From Terana coerulea (lineage: Eukaryota; Basidiomycota; Agaricomycetes; Polyporales; Phanerochaetaceae): 64,000 nucleotides of DNA. Positions 1 to 11,403 of the stretch are shown one piece after another (position 1 is the stretch's first letter; every line of letters starts with the position of its first letter). The DNA lies in the NCBI GenBank assembly GCA_024811115.1, contig JAKOGH010000647.1, positions 1 through 64,000 of the forward strand, in the 5' to 3' direction. The translations under genes were made by a program, and so were the position numbers. Below the pieces are notes generated by a model that saw only the letters and a program-made list of their open reading frames with translations, was not told where the DNA came from and did no database searches.

Positions 1-532
1 GTGTTCTCAGCTACACCGGACATCACGGCATCATCACCGAGAGCCAGAGGCTACATATACCCAGAAGAACATCAAAATTTGGCACATGCACATTCCTCAA
101 GCTTTGTTGATCTTACGGAATCAGATGGCGAGGTTTATGCTCTCGGATTGCGCTCTCACGAAACTATGCCCCGTCAGTGTTTGTGATATCTCCAGTGAAT
201 TTGTCCTTCTCATACACTGCCTACTGTAGGATAAGCTCAATAAAAGAAACACTGGATGAGGGGATCTTTTAGATCTCTTGCGTTTGACTCGCCAACAGCT
301 CATGACTCGCTGCATGCGCAGGGGCTCGCGCCCGCTCTGTGTGCACCACCTACTCTTTCCATTCCACCAATTCCCCAATCATCCTTGTCATCTAGGACGA
401 CCGCATTGTAATGCCTATAAGAAATATGCCACCAAAGGGGGACCTGATCTCCTTTCCCCATAGTACGTTGACGCCGCCTCCGTTGGCTCCGACGCAAGCT
501 CTATCACCGTCGTGTCGCAAGCCTCACCACGC

Positions 533-2030
533 AATGGCCAGTGTGAACGTTGTCATTCCACCGAATATGATGCACGCTCTTGTTACCTTTTCTCGATTAG
601 TTACTGACGCAGCTTTGATAGCTCTGAGGCCGATTGGCTCAAGGTTTCCGTCGCCGGTGAGTATCTGATGTTGTCCCGTGACTCCGTGACTGAACGCTTT
701 CTTGCAGCGCTCATTATTTATGAACACGTCTTGACCTTGCGACGAGAAATCACGTGGTCTGGCAACGGCACTTACACTGGTTCTCTGCTCCTCATAGCCA
801 CTCGCTGGACGCTACTAATGGAGGCCGTGCTTCTACTACTTCCACCACCGGCAGAACAGAAGGTGCGCTGTGGGAACCTTGCTATGGTTGTCGGCGACTG
901 ATCCTGCGAATAATTAGAGGTACGCTCCGTATGTTTCAGCCGCATCAGTATACCCACGATTTACGCGCTCGGCATTCAACAAGCTGCAGAGGACGTATCT
1001 TGGTGTACACTATAACCTTCAAGATCGGATATGCGCAAACTGCCGGTTAGCATGAACGTACAGTGCTACGCCACTCTGCTGTACTGACATATTATGCAGC
1101 TTTCTCGGCTCTGCGGGCGTTCGCTTTGTCAGATCGCCATCGCGAGTTCTGCTCCTCGTTCTCATGATGGGATTATCTCCTGTCATGGTATCTATCGTGA
1201 GCCATTGTCAATCATCTTGGGAAACACTGGGGTGGTAGACATCATTTTCGCAGGTCTTCCTGGCGACATCTCGGGTGACTCTGCCATTCATCGGACATAA
1301 ATACGAAGTATGCCCGCAGTCGGCACCAGTCTTTCCCTATTGGGTAAACATTGTGTCAGTCCCGTGTCTCCGACTTTGGTTTGGTTCGCATGGGACTTAC
1401 GGTTGCGGGTCTTGTAATGCTATGCCTCTTAGGCGTGAGTACGACGTTGCGCTGGTTGGTTTTTTGCGGCATAACCATGGCACAGTGGCCATTGCATGGT
1501 CTTTACCTGTCATCGTAGCAGAGTGCTACGTCATTCTTCCCGACTTGGCGAAGACTTCCCTACCGGACCAGCGATTGCTCCACATTCAGGACCCTGAATC
1601 CCTGCTCTCAACGATTTCGCAGAGATGGTGAGCCGGCTGCCATGTCTTGTGTAAGACCCACTGCATTACTCAACCGCACAGCATATATTCTGACAGGTAC
1701 GATCTATTTCATGTAAGGCCGTTTGCTCAGTGCCAGAATGCCTCATAGACATACCATCTTTTCGGATTCTACTTGGTCCTCAATGGTGTATCGCTCGCAA
1801 TAAGTATTACTCCTGTAGGTATCTCGAAGGTTTCCTGCCTTAAGAGAGCCAAGAAGACTGATCCTCTACAGGACACCGCCCCGAATGTAGTCGTGAATAT
1901 TCTTGTAAGTCACGATTGCCGCCACTCCAGGACTCTATGCATGTCAACAAGCCATGTTGCTGATGGCTATTACAGCCATCTATCTTTGTGTGCAGGTTCA
2001 TGATGAGCCTGCGACTACACGCCACCAACA
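533..2030 (+). CDS. DUF6533-type multi-pass membrane protein (uncertain model)
   Basis: A probable fungal integral membrane gene of the DUF6533 group, which has no known function. After a GTGAGT...GCAG intron at about 659-708, the exon reads LIIYEHVLTLRREITW, matching the family's first-helix pattern (YDhlLT...E..W). Next comes a hydrophobic stretch, TRWTLLMEAVLLLLP, at about 800-845. Further on, AAFSALRAFALSDR (1097-1140) resembles the conserved FSALRVYAL helix, and VLLLVLMMGLSPVMVSI (1148-1195) is another membrane helix. These last two pieces are one base out of frame with each other, so either a single-base error is present or the gene is decaying. The exact start, the exons past 1300 and the stop are not resolved. 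It could be a pseudogene. Confidence 0.4.
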
Positions 2031-2399
2031 TTTATGATCGATGCTCGATCGCTTGACTATCCGAACGCCCTTCAGTCTTGCCTTGACATTTCCTCATTGG
2101 ACCAAGCATGTGGATGAATTTGGCTTGTTGCTCACAGATGGCGAGTCAGATGGCAACCAAGGCATCAGTGTTGAATCTACCTGGCCTGAATATAATGAGG
2201 GTGGCAGGTCCTCTAGCAGGTGTAGCACTTTATCGCTTGCAGCATAATATCATAAATAGTCAAAACTATTGCACAAGGGATTCAAAAATCTTCCAGTGGT
2301 ATTTATGCTCATATTGGACTGCTGGTAACTAGAGCGAGAACACATCACAGTGTGACAAACATTCCAACCTGACCATTTTATGTTCAAATAGACAAGGAA

Positions 2400-3781
2400 A
2401 CAGGAAAGGAGGAAGTCTTCAATAAATGAGTGGCTAAGTCGGCTTGGGTCACTGGCACATACAAAAGTGATAAATGAGGTGTTGTTTTGCTTCGAGAATT
2501 TTAGCAGAGCCAAGTTGACAGCGGCTTTGGCGCCTTCGAAGGAAGGTGAGGTCCAAACATTGACCATGCCAGACGGCGACATCTTCATGAATGGCATGTA
2601 CAATGTAAACTTTCGGAGTTCGGGTAATCTACGGCATATGGAAGGGGGTTGGCAGAAGAGGTAACAGATCTTCCACGAAACCCGGACTATAGCACTCCAT
2701 GTCATAAATAAACATGTCATGGTCGATGCGCAGATTCTAAAGCTGTATACAGCTCAATATGTCAAGATTGCCATCTAGCAGAAAGAGTATCATGTCAATG
2801 TGCTGTAGAGGGAATGCTCTAATTTATGACTTGAACATATGTAGTCTTTTGGGACAGCCCACAAGCGAAGTTTTCGCAGGTGAGGTGCAACGAAGCTTGA
2901 AAATGCTACTCCTTTGTGGTGTAGCGGACTCGAAAGGATCTGTATAGCACAAGAGACTGAAGAGTGGACACAGTCGGGGTGGATGCAAGATACTAGTACA
3001 AGCCTTCGGTAGCAGAACTGGCGCCCTCAACAGCGAGGGATGCGGCGCGAAGGGTAGACTGTGCATTAAATGCTCCGGGAGAAGAAAGAACAAGAAGGAT
3101 GTAAATGACTCAGTTCATCTACTTTGGCGAAACAGTCTAAGATCGGAGGTATAGCGAGCGTTTCCCTCTCGCGAGGCATTCTCCGACTTAATGACCAAGA
3201 TGCAACGTGGAGTTTGGGCGGGTATGCCGTCCGTAGGATAGAGATGATGTACTGGAGCTTAGGGAGTGAGTGCGATGTTGTACAGATGCAGAACAACGTA
3301 ATTGAGGGAGAAGATGGAGTAGATCGAGGAATTCACCGGTGTCGACAACATCAAGTTCTTCAAACGCGTGGGGCTGGCTTGGCCAAAGAATTGAGGGCAA
3401 GACGGCGTACACTGTGTCGGGCGATGTCAGGTCGCTTCACGAATGCAAGGGACATAGGAAATGTCTTGTAGCGACTCGGCGTCACAGGAGCACTCATGTC
3501 CCGGCGCTGGCAGAGCGCTGTGCTTGCTCAGCGGATCTGAGGGCAGCGGTATTCACCATCCTCGTCTAGTTCTTTGCCATCAGGCACGTGCCTGAAGGAG
3601 TATCGGCGTAGAAGAGGTCGAAGAGGTGGGTGGCAGCTGCCGGGAGTGCCAGGCAACGGGACACCAGAGTGCAGGAATGTAAGTCTTCTTTCCGGTATGC
3701 CGGTTTATCCCAGCCGTCTTCCCAGTTGTCAAGATGAAGGTAGGAGACAATCACATCTAGCAGTTCTGGAAAGAGGCGCAT
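2400..3781 (-). CDS. F-box-like protein (3' end uncertain)
   Basis: The first exon begins at an ATG at 3781 and encodes MRLFPELLDVIVSYLHLD, followed by SCTLVSRCLALPAAATHLF. This is the arrangement of fungal F-box proteins (P-E-L...I..yL...L..C.LVsR.w). The family joins substrates to SCF ubiquitin ligases through Skp1. Downstream minus-strand coding pieces such as AFEELDVVDTGEFLDLLHLLPQL (quoted in part, about 3310-3390) and leucine-rich pieces down to about 2450 look like the usual leucine-rich tail, but their splicing cannot be fixed. The upstream GTG in the same frame is not needed. Several frame changes mean decay is possible. Confidence 0.4.
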
Positions 3782-4657
3782 TGAAGCGCTGTAACTGGGG
3801 TCTACATGCACTATGACAAAGCACCCAGACTCTCACTAGAGATAAGTGAATTAGCCCACCTAGTAAGATGAAAAGATGCAGAAACCTACGTGGTTGAGGC
3901 GTATGAGCTCCTAGCTAGCCATGGCTTCAACGGCTTTCGACAATGTTTTAGCCACACTGACTGTGTGGTGTGAAGCCAAAGATGCACAGCGCTTAGACGA
4001 TGCCTCGACAGCGGAGACATTCGCGCGTTTACTTATAAGTTGTAACGGCCGGGATGTGCAGATGGACTTGAATAATTGAATCATGTGCATGAGCGTTGAG
4101 CAGCGAGATACCACATATGCCTACTGTAAATTAGGCTTTCTTTGTAAGCCCGAATGCTTAGTGGCCAGCTCGACGTGTTGGCAAATACACATTCTTGTAG
4201 TAAGTACACTGTACCAGTAAATTTGATATGCCTCGGCCGGGAGCCCTTCACACATGATTGTTGCATGCATAGATGAATCCAGCGGAAAATGGTTCACTCA
4301 ACCTAGTTGCTGCAGTGAAGAAGAAAAAATCTGTCTTTCATACTTGCTGTTGTCCGAGAACAATAACAGCACCGACATCTCTCCTTCATACATCTACTGT
4401 GCGATGCCTCCGATGTGGGTGCTGGTAGAAGCAACGGCGGTGGTATTCCTTTGCCTTCTGCAACGGGAACCTTCAGTGTTCCGAAGCTGAGCAATGGTGA
4501 ATATAAGTAATACTACCTAAGAGCAATCGTAGCTGCCGCTTTTTATACTGCTTGTCACATTCGTGAAGTATGGCCTCCAACGCCCTGGATCGTCTGTGGG
4601 ATGGCATCTTGATAGGCTGAGCTGACCATGGGCCATCACCTCGCTAACAACATCCAA

Positions 4658-5554
4658 TCAATCATTCCAGCTCTCCTCGAACTCATATAGTGTGCTCTCG
4701 GGAAGTAGGTGTAACTTTACCCTGTCCTTCACTACTTTAGTAGAGCCAGCAATCTCCTTGATGTTTGCCACTGGGTGGGACCGCGCTCGGCCGTTCCACA
4801 CACGTGTCTCACACGCTTGACGCTCTTGTCGAGTGTAAACAGCAGTCAGATTAGGGAAAACCTCGCTGATATCCAAGTGTCCAGCGGGGTAGACTTTGAA
4901 CCCATAGCTCGTTGACAGGGTAAGTACTTGCCATCAAGTCTTCAGGCAGCACATGCAGTAGCAGCCTGAGGTTAGAGCAGATGGCCTGCCCGTATATGCC
5001 AGAAACCTGTAGATGCGAAAGTGTTAACTGCGTGGAGCAACTCCACGAAGGCATTTCGAGGGTTAATGCATGCAGTCGTGTAAGCAAGAAATTGTGGTTG
5101 ATGTTCGAGGTTGAAATGCATGCCAGTACAATGGGACGGAGAGTTCTGTGAGCCTGGGGAATTGAACGGTGACTTATTAAAACAAGTCCGGACAGTGGAT
5201 GTCAATGATGAACAGTGATTGCAGCATAGGTGCTGTCGCAGCAATGACAGTGGCAACAACATCTGGCTCGCTTGAGCTGCAGCAGACGCATCCAACTCTG
5301 CAGGTGTACTCTGAGCACTCTTGATAGGACAGTAATGAAGAGATAGTGGATTGAAGTGCCCTCTCCCACCCTCAAAAATTAGCGAAGGACTAGCAAGTTG
5401 TCTTCCCAATGAGCGTGACAGAGTGATAGAGTACTGGCTTTACCGCATCTCGTAGGAAGCGTGAGGTGAGTGAGATGGAGCAATCAGTAAAGCCGCCATC
5501 TGTGCAGGCGAAGTGGGCAATGGCAGTCACCATTTCAATTGGACAGCGATCCAT
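4658..5554 (-). CDS. F-box-like protein with frame breaks
   Basis: Starts at ATG 5554 with MDRCPIEMVTAIAHFACTDG, then TSRFLRDAVKPVLYHSVTL. This N-terminus is typical of a large agaricomycete F-box-like family (P.E....IA.FAC.DGG....sLsLvSR..R...R..LYHsV.l). The rest would be a substrate-recruiting tail ending ESTLYEFEESWND and stop at 4658. The reading frame changes near 5405, and again near 5090 and 4870. The last two could be introns; the first has no obvious intron and looks like a single-base indel. It lies 1 kb from the other F-box gene on the same strand. Either it is a decaying member or the sequence contains errors. Confidence 0.45.
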
Positions 5555-6308
5555 GGTGGGTCGTGTGGGTGGGATCCCTGTGCAGAGTTGGCTCACGTCT
5601 GTGTTATGTACCTAATAGGAGATGGTTGATTGAACTTTGTCTCATGATTGTGGCATATACCTAGCGCACTCACACCATCTGCATTGTACTTATCACCCAA
5701 CAGCTCAAAACTTGATCTTCATCCTGTGAGAAACGTGATTGCAGAGGTGAACTGAGGAAGAACCAATAAGTATTTGTCTACAGCCAACCTCAGTATGCAC
5801 AACTATTCGCGTGAACATCAGGGTAACGAATGACACACCTCGGAAATATTTGTGACAGCCCTAATATTTAACCCTCGGCGTGAAATTTTCCAGACCGGGG
5901 GTGAAATAGTCTATAGTCATCCAAAGAGACCAAGCTGATAGTAGAAGGAAGACAAGCAGTTGAGATTACGCAAGTGTGGCTAGACAGTCAGCTGGCGGAC
6001 ATAAAAGGAAGTGCAGCTAGACGTTCACGCCAGAATATGACGGCTCGTTACATGGCCATGGGCGACTAGTAGCTGTGGAATTTGTAGCATGCTGAGCTCG
6101 ACCGAGCAGGACAAGTCAGAGAGCCTGAGGCACCAAGCGGCGTCCGCCCAGCGTCTGACTCTGAATGCCTCGGGATTCGGAGTGCAATGGCTTACGTAAG
6201 CACGAGCTCGAGCGGAGTTCGTAAATCTGTCCTTGAACGGCAATGACTGTACAGTAGCAGCCTGCTCACCGCCTCCGACGTCGTCCAGCTCGCCCACCTC
6301 AAGACAAC
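5555..6308. other. intergenic stretch, no gene recognised
   Basis: No coding segment with recognisable similarity or convincing intron structure. The last 150 bases must contain the promoter and 5' UTR of eS30. Confidence 0.4.
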
Positions 6309-6841
6309 ATGGGAAAAGGTCACTATCGCTGCTGCTTGGCTACGTGATGTCGTGCTCATCTCAATTCTGCCTTCTCCGCGTTGTGTAGTTCACGGTTCGC
6401 TCGCTCGTGCGGGTAAGGTCAAGTCGCAATGCCCCAAGGTTGAAAAGCAGGAGAAGAAGAAGACTCCCAAAGGCCGTGCCAAGAAGCGGATTCTCTACAA
6501 TCGTCGGTGCGTAGTTATGGTTATGTGAGGCAGAACGATACGCTGACTCAAGTCTTCAGCTTCGTGAACGTCACACTCCTCCCCAATGGCAAGCGCAAGA
6601 TGTGAGTCGCCCGTCTCCCGCTACAATTTTGATCTTAGGTTTCCGGGATACCTCCTGGGAGCCTCTGTATTGAGATGATACACACCATTATTGCATAGTT
6701 CACACTGAAACCATTGTGTTGATAAAACTGCATCTTGTCTTTCGCTCCTATCTGACTTCTCAATCTCCTCACGTATGCCTTTGATCGGTTTACTGACTAC
6801 CACCCCTCTTTAGGAACGCCAACCCCGAATCCTCCAAGTAA
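6309..6841 (+). CDS. RPS30: 40S ribosomal protein eS30 (S30)
   Basis: A component of the small ribosomal subunit. ATG 6309 opens MGK, then an intron; the second exon reads [20 protein letters not shown] and continues through [13 protein letters not shown]. After a second intron comes [14 protein letters not shown], and after a third NANPESSK and TAA at 6839-6841. Exons are about 6309-6318, 6381-6507, 6560-6602 and 6814-6841. At about 62 residues it is the full-length fungal protein, without the ubiquitin-like fusion seen in animals. All exon joins keep frame and restore conserved residues. The third intron (about 211 nt) is much longer than the others and holds a probable snoRNA (6669-6764). 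Confidence 0.93.
6669..6764 (+). ncRNA. probable intronic C/D-box snoRNA
   Basis: Lies in the third intron of eS30. A terminal stem ATTGAG (6669-6674) pairs perfectly with CTCAAT (6759-6764). A near-consensus box C (ATGATA, 6675-6680) follows the 5' stem, and box D CTGA is at 6752-6755. An internal box D' CTGA is at 6705-6708, followed by a weak C'-like TTGATA. The 15 bases just before box D (6737-6751) are complementary, with one G-U pair, to ATAGGGGCGAAAGAC. The bases before D' match GTGAACTATGC. Both are, from memory, conserved blocks in the 5' third of 25S rRNA. The predicted role is guiding 2'-O-methylation. Box C deviates from RTGATGA and three bases separate box D from the stem, so confirmation is required. 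Confidence 0.72.
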
Positions 6842-7181
6842 ACTGTCCACGCGTGACATTTACCCGACCATGACGCATTGGTCGTCCATATTATAGCACT
6901 CACCCAGAGGGCGCTTCGGAAGCCGGAGTGAAGGATTGGGGACTGCATCTCGGTGCCACACACGCATGTTCTGTATCCATTATCCACACGTCTCTTACCA
7001 GGAGCAGGGTCAAGTCACTGGCCTTTCCGCTCACTTCTGTGATTCAGGCTGTATACCTTCTTTGTATGATTATAGCCATTTTCCGTGCATGCACAATTCA
7101 CCGTCTCTGCAAGATCAACAGCCTCACTCGTCCGGATGAGTCTAACCCCTCTGCCCTGCGACTGAGCAAGAGAGCCGGAAC

Positions 7182-7420
7182 ATGACATCCGCTGCGGCCG
7201 AGAACGAGGCTAGCGTTGTGAGTAGCAGGGGCGGCGTGCGTGCGCCCGCGGGACGTGGACTAAATCATCAAGATCATGGCGCAGAGGCTCGGAGTCAACC
7301 CGCGTCCACCGGGCAATGCGCGTCCACCACTGCCGGTCCCCGGAGCCAGAGGAGACGCCGTGGCGATACTAGTACGTCGACGGGTGATGACCAGACCCTG
7401 TCCAAGGCGTGTTTAACTTG
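7182..7420 (+). pseudogene. 3' fragment of a membrane-protein family
   Basis: The reading frame from 7182 gives ENEASVVSSRGGVRAPAG. In the next frame, DVD, a stop codon, then IIKIMAQRLGVNPRPP and GNARPP follow. This closely matches the C-terminus of the membrane protein at 38876-40665 (ASVVSSRAGVSAPAP, then VDHIIEIIAHRLDQRP and GDARPP). A TAA replaces the histidine codon of VDHII, and the two halves are out of frame. No upstream extracellular or membrane domain is recognisable. It looks like a decayed tail of a paralogous gene. Confidence 0.6.
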
Positions 7421-7633
7421 ACTCCCTGTCCCTACTTGTCAACTGTCATCTCAAGGCATAGTACACCAAATATTCGGTTTTGAATGAGCAACCACCTCAC
7501 CACTGTCTATCATAAAAGTACATTTCACTCGAGTATCGCGTCCCAACTCGTAGTGTCCGTGATACGACCATTATTATTGCATACACCCAATCCTTTGCGC
7601 CGATGGTTACATCATTCCAATCCCACTGTGCAT

Positions 7634-8998
7634 CTACTGCTTCGCGGGACGAATAGGCTCCGCCTTGGGCCACTTGTCGAAGTGTCCCGCCGCAGCGTGA
7701 ATCCAGCTATATGAAGACCCGTCACCCTGGACGACACCATGAGCGTATGGACAACCCAATGTAAGGGTTCAATACTCACGAAGAAGTTGAAGGGGAAGCC
7801 CTTATCGAATGGCACAATATCGTCAAGAGCCTTGATTTGCGCGGGGCTCAGAGAAAGCTCCAGCGCCTCGAGGTTCGCGGTCAAGTGCTCGACCTTGCGA
7901 CCGCCGATGATGGGGAACACGTACGGGGCCTTCTGCATGAGGTAGGCAATCGCAACTAAGCAGCACAATGCATGAGACGCGAACTTCCGGAAGTGCAAAA
8001 CACGAGTAGACGCACCTGAAGTAATGGCCTTCGCGCCAACCTCCTCCGCCACCTTCTCGAGCTCAAGGCAGACCTTGCGCTCCTGCTCTGTACGCTTCCA
8101 GTCGCCGAACGTCGTGCGGCCGCCCTCGCCAGACTGCGCCCGCTTTTCTTCCTCCTCGTCCGTGCGGATCTTACCACCACCGAGCACGTTCCACGGCGCG
8201 AGGGCCATACCATGCTGGATGGCCATCGGAAGGATGTCGCGCTCAAAGTCCCGCTGCATAATGTTCCATGCGCCTTGGTAGATCACGAACGGCGTCTTGC
8301 CTGCCGTCTTCGCGTAGCGGTTCGCCTCTGAGACGACCCACGCCGGGGTGTCAGACACACCGAGATAGAGGACCTTGCCCTGCACGACAAGGTTGTGCAG
8401 CGCATTCATGACCTCCTCGATGCCGGTCGTGTAGTCCCACCAGTGGATGTATAGGATGTCGATGTAGTGTGTGCGCAGCTTCTTCAGCGAGGCCGTGATA
8501 GAGACGTTCATCGACTTGGTGTTGTTGCCGACATATTGAGTGTGCTGCGCGATGTCGTCCTGGCCGCGCTTGTAGTCCGAGGAGTACTAACGTCGCGGTG
8601 AGTAACGCTTTACTCTAGAAAGTGTACAGCCTGACTAACCTTGGTAGCGAGGACAATCTGATCACGAATCCCGCGCTTTTCCATCCACTCGCCAATGAAT
8701 TGCTCGGAAGATTCGTCTTGACTGTCCAAACAGTGAATCGATGCGCTCACCGAGAACTATTGGTACTCACTAGTTATTGGCGGTATCAATGAAGTTTCCC
8801 CCAGCATCATAAAAACGCATCGAGGAGTTTGAAGCTGTCTTCCTTGTTCATGCTTCCCATGCCTATCTTGTGCCACTTGTCGCCGATGCTGCCGGCACCG
8901 AGCTGGATAGGCGAGACATGGACACCTGCGCTGGGCGCGAGCTGGCGGTGGCGACCAAGTTTACTCTTGGGTTCAGGGGGAGGAGCAAAAAATGACAT
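7634..8998 (-). CDS. aryl-alcohol dehydrogenase-type aldo/keto reductase A
   Basis: An NAD(P)H-dependent aldo/keto reductase of the aryl-alcohol dehydrogenase / norsolorinic-acid-reductase group; in white-rot fungi such enzymes reduce aromatic aldehydes in the cytosol. It starts [20 protein letters not shown] at ATG 8998. Family motifs follow: [75 protein letters not shown], and the end [13 protein letters not shown] with TAG at 7634. The first exon breaks at AAAAA (8811-8815 on +): one extra base turns [15 protein letters not shown] into a premature stop. Paralogs B and C are intact there, so this looks like a homopolymer error or a very recent mutation. It is closer to C than to its neighbour B. 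Confidence 0.85.
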
Positions 8999-9974
8999 GT
9001 TGCAAGCGGGGTTGGAGAGCTACGCGGAGGATATGGGATGCCACCTTTGGAAAACCTGAAGCCCTTATTTATCCGCTGAGGCAATGGCTGCGGCCGGCCA
9101 TTTAGACCGAATTTACGCAGTGCTCCTACGTGATTCATTCCGCTGCTCTTGGGAGGGGAGTCCACTTGGCACACTGCCGACAATGGTGGAGGAACTGCTG
9201 GCCATTTGATCCGAATGGGCGTCGCTAACCTGCATACGTACTCAGCAACTGTCAAACAGTTTGGTGTTCGAGAGCTTACTCATCCTGCTACCAGTAGAGG
9301 GTTAGGATCCAATCCAATCAAGAGCCTCCTGGGGGCAGAAGTATACGCCGATAGTATCGGCACTGGCGATTAGTAACCAGTACTGGTGGAAGCGGGTTGT
9401 ATCAAGCCCTGCTTCTGTATCCTTGCTACTTAATGGCCGCAGTCGACACGCATGCTCGTGGACCCAGCGCAATCACCGCTCATACCGTTCGTCTGGGTGT
9501 GAAAGCGACAATGTGGTAGTACGACAATCTGACTCAGCCCGAGCGCTTGCGCTAGCTTTTACATCACTTACATAACCCCAGCGGTTTGATGCACACTTGA
9601 GGCCATACATGGAAGGTCATCGGTACGCCACAAAGCCACTGCAGAGTGTACATTGATGGACTGATCCGCTCTTGTGTGGATAACCACTGAATAGCGTTCC
9701 AGCAACGTATCTCCGCAGACCACACCCACACCTCGCCACGCTTATTTTAAATGAGAATCAGCATGTGTTACCTGGCCGTGTGATTTACGAAGCTCAAGAG
9801 TTAACTTACTACTTAGTAGGCCTCGCATTCGCTTTTGACCAACGCCTGGTAAGTACATTCATTTGTTAATCTAAAAACTACGATTCCGCCAAGATCCAGC
9901 ACCAGCAATATAGCTCAATTCGTTATTAGCCTCGTCGAATCTTTCCTAGGCACATGTACATTCGATTCACTTCA
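8999..9974. other. intergenic region between AAD genes A and B
   Basis: No gene recognised. A short perfect palindrome, CCGATAGTATCGG, lies near 9350-9362. The part nearest 8999 should hold the promoter of AAD gene A; TAAATAA on the minus strand at about 9065 is a TATA-like candidate. Confidence 0.35.
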
Positions 9975-11403
9975 TTATTTAGCTGGGCGGATGGGCTCCG
10001 CCTTGGGCCACATGTCGAAATGGCCTGCCATCTTGAAAGGGAACCCGTAGTCCGAGCCATCGCCCTGAGAATGACGTGTACTGTGAATCAGAGCAACCAT
10101 TTAACGAAGGACACATTGCTTACAAAAAGCTCGAAAGGGAAGCCCTTCTTGAATGGCACCACGTTATCGAGGGCCTTGATTTGCTCGGGGCTCAGCGAGA
10201 TTTCGAGCGCCTCGAGGTTCGCGTGGAGGTGCTCGACCTTGCGACCGCCGATGATGGGGAAGACATACGGCGCTTTCTGCATAATGTACGCAATAGCGAC
10301 TTGGGGACAAAAATGTTAGTTTGATGCAGGATCTGTTGGTCTGCCGCAGGGCGAGAACTCACCAGAGGAGATGTGCTTCGCGCCGATCTCCTTCGCAGTC
10401 TTTTCAAGCTCCAAGCAAACCTTGCGCTCCTCCTCGGAGCGCTTCCAGTCGCCGAAGAATGCGCGTCCGCCTTCGCCGGAATCGATGCGCCTCTTTTCTT
10501 CCTCATCCGTACGGATCTTGCCTCCAGCCAGAACGCTGAAGGGAGCAAGTGCCATGCCTGACCCGATAAAATCGACTAGTTATGACATCATTTTCTCAGC
10601 ATATGTGCGGCGAACATACCGTGTTGTATGGCCATGGGGAGGATATCACGCTCAAAGTCGCGGCTCATGATGTTCCAAGAGCCTTGGTAAATCACAAAAG
10701 GTGTCTTTCCCGACATGCGCGCGTACTGATTCGCCTGAGAGACGACCCAAGCCGGGGTATCGGAAACGCCGAGGTAGAGGACCTTGCCTTGCACGACGAG
10801 GTTGTGCAGCGCGTTCATCACCTCTTCGATGCTGGTCGTGTAGTCCCACCAGTGAACGTACAAAATGTCGATGTGGTCCGTGCGCAGCTTCTTGAGCGAC
10901 GCGACAACGGAGTTGTGCATCGACTTGCTGTTGTTGCCAACAAACTGGGTCTGCTGAGGGTAGTTGCTCTGGCGCTGCTTGTAGTTTGTAGTGTACTGTG
11001 ACAAACGGATGAGCATGGATAGAGGGGGAAAGTCCTAGCGGACCTTGGTAGCGAGCACAATCTGCTCGCGAATGCCGCGCGTCTCCATCCACTCGCCCAG
11101 CCAGAGTTCAGAAGTCTCGTCCTGGCTACCTGGGAGTAAGCCCCCATGTCATGTTTCTCGCGACTGCACGTACTATCCGTTGGCAGTGTCAATGAAATTC
11201 CCTCCAGCGTCGTAAAACGCATCAAGAAGCGTGAAACTATCCTCCTTGTTTATGCCGGGCATGCCGATTGCGCCCCACTTGTCGCCTAGACTCATGGCGC
11301 CGAGCTGGATTGGCGAGACATGGACACCTGCAGTTGGCGATAGCTGGCGATGACGACCGAGCTTGGTCTTGGGTTCAGGAGGAGGAGTCCACGGGTTGGG
11401 CAT
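9975..11403 (-). CDS. aryl-alcohol dehydrogenase-type aldo/keto reductase B
   Basis: A tandem paralog of the gene at 7634-8998, same strand, about 1 kb away. It opens [20 protein letters not shown] at ATG 11403, and exon 1 continues through [20 protein letters not shown], which contains the catalytic Asp of the AKR fold. Later exons give [60 protein letters not shown] and [20 protein letters not shown]. The end is PIRPAK with TAA at 9975-9977. About seven short introns. The predicted substrate is an aromatic or other aldehyde with NADPH; specificity cannot be read from the sequence. A CATAAAAG TATA-like element lies about 75 bp upstream. Confidence 0.9.

Noticed and set aside
9345..9365. Palindrome CCGATAGTATCGG
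   Set aside because: Too short and isolated to name as a site; no gene start within a plausible distance.
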